Below, in pieces: positions 6,868-7,162 of a stretch of 7,162 nucleotides of DNA (its first letter is position 1; every line of letters begins with the position of its first letter). The notes beneath the pieces are model-generated. The model saw only the letters and a program-made list of their open reading frames with translations. It was not told the DNA's origin and ran no database searches. Source of the stretch: Cytophagaceae bacterium. GTDB lineage: Bacteria > Bacteroidota > Bacteroidia > Cytophagales > Cytophagaceae. The DNA is taken from assembly GCA_021151805.1 (NCBI GenBank), contig JAGKWN010000154.1, positions 1-7,162 on the forward strand, written 5' to 3'. Both the position numbers and the translations under genes were made by a program.

Positions 6868-7123
6868 AGTTTTAATACGGTTAAAATGATAATCAGATTT
6901 AATGGGATAATTTATAAAGCAATAGATACTACATTAGATACGTTTGGTAACATTCGTTGAATAGTAAGACGAAGACGCATTAGCCTGAATGTAAAATAAT
7001 TGTGTATATGATCTTTTTCATGATAATACGAATTACGGTTTAAATTACTTTTAACGATTAGACGCTCGATTTGGTTAAATCCTTCGCTTATTTTTTATTT
7101 TTTATTATCCAATAAATTCAAAA
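6868..7123. other. AT-rich intergenic region upstream of the Spy-like gene
   Basis: No convincing coding sequence, RNA gene or long inverted repeat is seen in this stretch. It holds the weak - strand promoter candidate near 6894-6922, and an exact + strand TAnnTTTG match (TACGTTTG, 6939-6946) without a clear -33 partner. A T-rich run lies at about 7090-7107, before a possible gene start at 7124. The region probably separates two divergent genes. Confidence 0.55.
6894..6922 (-). promoter_or_regulatory. Weak candidate promoter for the Spy-like gene
   Basis: On the - strand, TTG (6922-6920) is followed after 18 nt by TAAATCTG (6901-6894). This is one mismatch from the Bacteroidota -7 consensus TAnnTTTG, with near-standard spacing to the -33 TTG. 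The implied transcript would start roughly 20 nt before the ATG at 6867. The motif is degenerate in AT-rich DNA and could occur by chance. Confidence 0.3.
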
Positions 7124-7162
7124 ATGGAATGTTCAGATTTTATAAACAAAAGCAAGAGAATA
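7124..7162 (+). CDS. Possible start of a + strand gene cut by the window edge
   Basis: An ATG at 7124 opens 13 codons (MECSDFINKSKRI) that run off the window end without a stop. It follows an A-rich spacer (TTCAAAA) like those before other start codons here. A TTTG at 7070-7073 and TATTTTTT at 7096-7103 could be a poor promoter. Thirteen residues are too few to identify a product or to exclude chance. Confidence 0.25.
   Translation, partial: MECSDFINKSKRI

Noticed and set aside
6694..6960. An 88-codon + strand frame opposite the start of the Spy-like gene
   Set aside because: Most of it is antisense to a gene with a clear signal peptide, and the remainder is intergenic AT-rich DNA; no domain is visible.
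7005..7025. Possible hairpin around TATGATCTTTTTCATGATA
   Set aside because: The flanks do not pair as an inverted repeat when checked base by base; the resemblance is mostly a direct repeat.

Overview
The window looks like an ordinary chromosomal segment of a Bacteroidota bacterium, probably a Cytophaga-like member. Three observations point that way. The DNA is moderately AT-rich. Start codons are preceded by A-rich tracts rather than Shine-Dalgarno sequences. An exact match to the Bacteroidota -7 promoter motif (TAnnTTTG) lies just upstream of ttcA. The lipoproteins and the Spy-like secreted protein also fit that phylum. The species assignment is inference. No rRNA, tRNA, CRISPR array, insertion sequence, phage gene or sign of recent transfer was seen.

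Layout. (1) Positions 81-4025, + strand: a three-gene run with gaps of 45 and 3 nt. It holds a CPA1-type K+(Na+)/H+ antiporter with a C-terminal RCK_C domain (NhaP2/CvrA-like) and two consecutive lipoproteins that are diverged paralogues of each other. (2) Positions 4022-5325, - strand: a two-gene operon. An RluF-like 23S rRNA pseudouridine synthase comes first, followed through a 4-nt ATGA overlap by a six-helix membrane protein of the DUF2306 type. The 3' end of this operon overlaps the 3' end of the second lipoprotein gene. (3) Positions 5492-6322, + strand: ttcA, the tRNA C32 2-thiolation enzyme, divergent from the pseudouridine synthase and ending at a strong hairpin that can serve both strands. 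(4) Positions 6370-6867, - strand: a small secreted Spy-like protein with LTxxQ-type motifs. (5) Positions 6868-7162: 295 bp of AT-rich intergenic DNA with weak promoter candidates on both strands and possibly the first 13 codons of another + strand gene.

How the genes work together. The two RNA-modification enzymes (rRNA pseudouridylation and tRNA thiolation) share one 166-bp intergenic region, which is a plausible housekeeping pair. The antiporter handles cytoplasmic cation and pH balance. The two lipoproteins downstream are likely co-transcribed with it, but their function is unknown. They are the least explained part of the window and the best candidate for something undescribed. I see no convincing novel multi-gene system.
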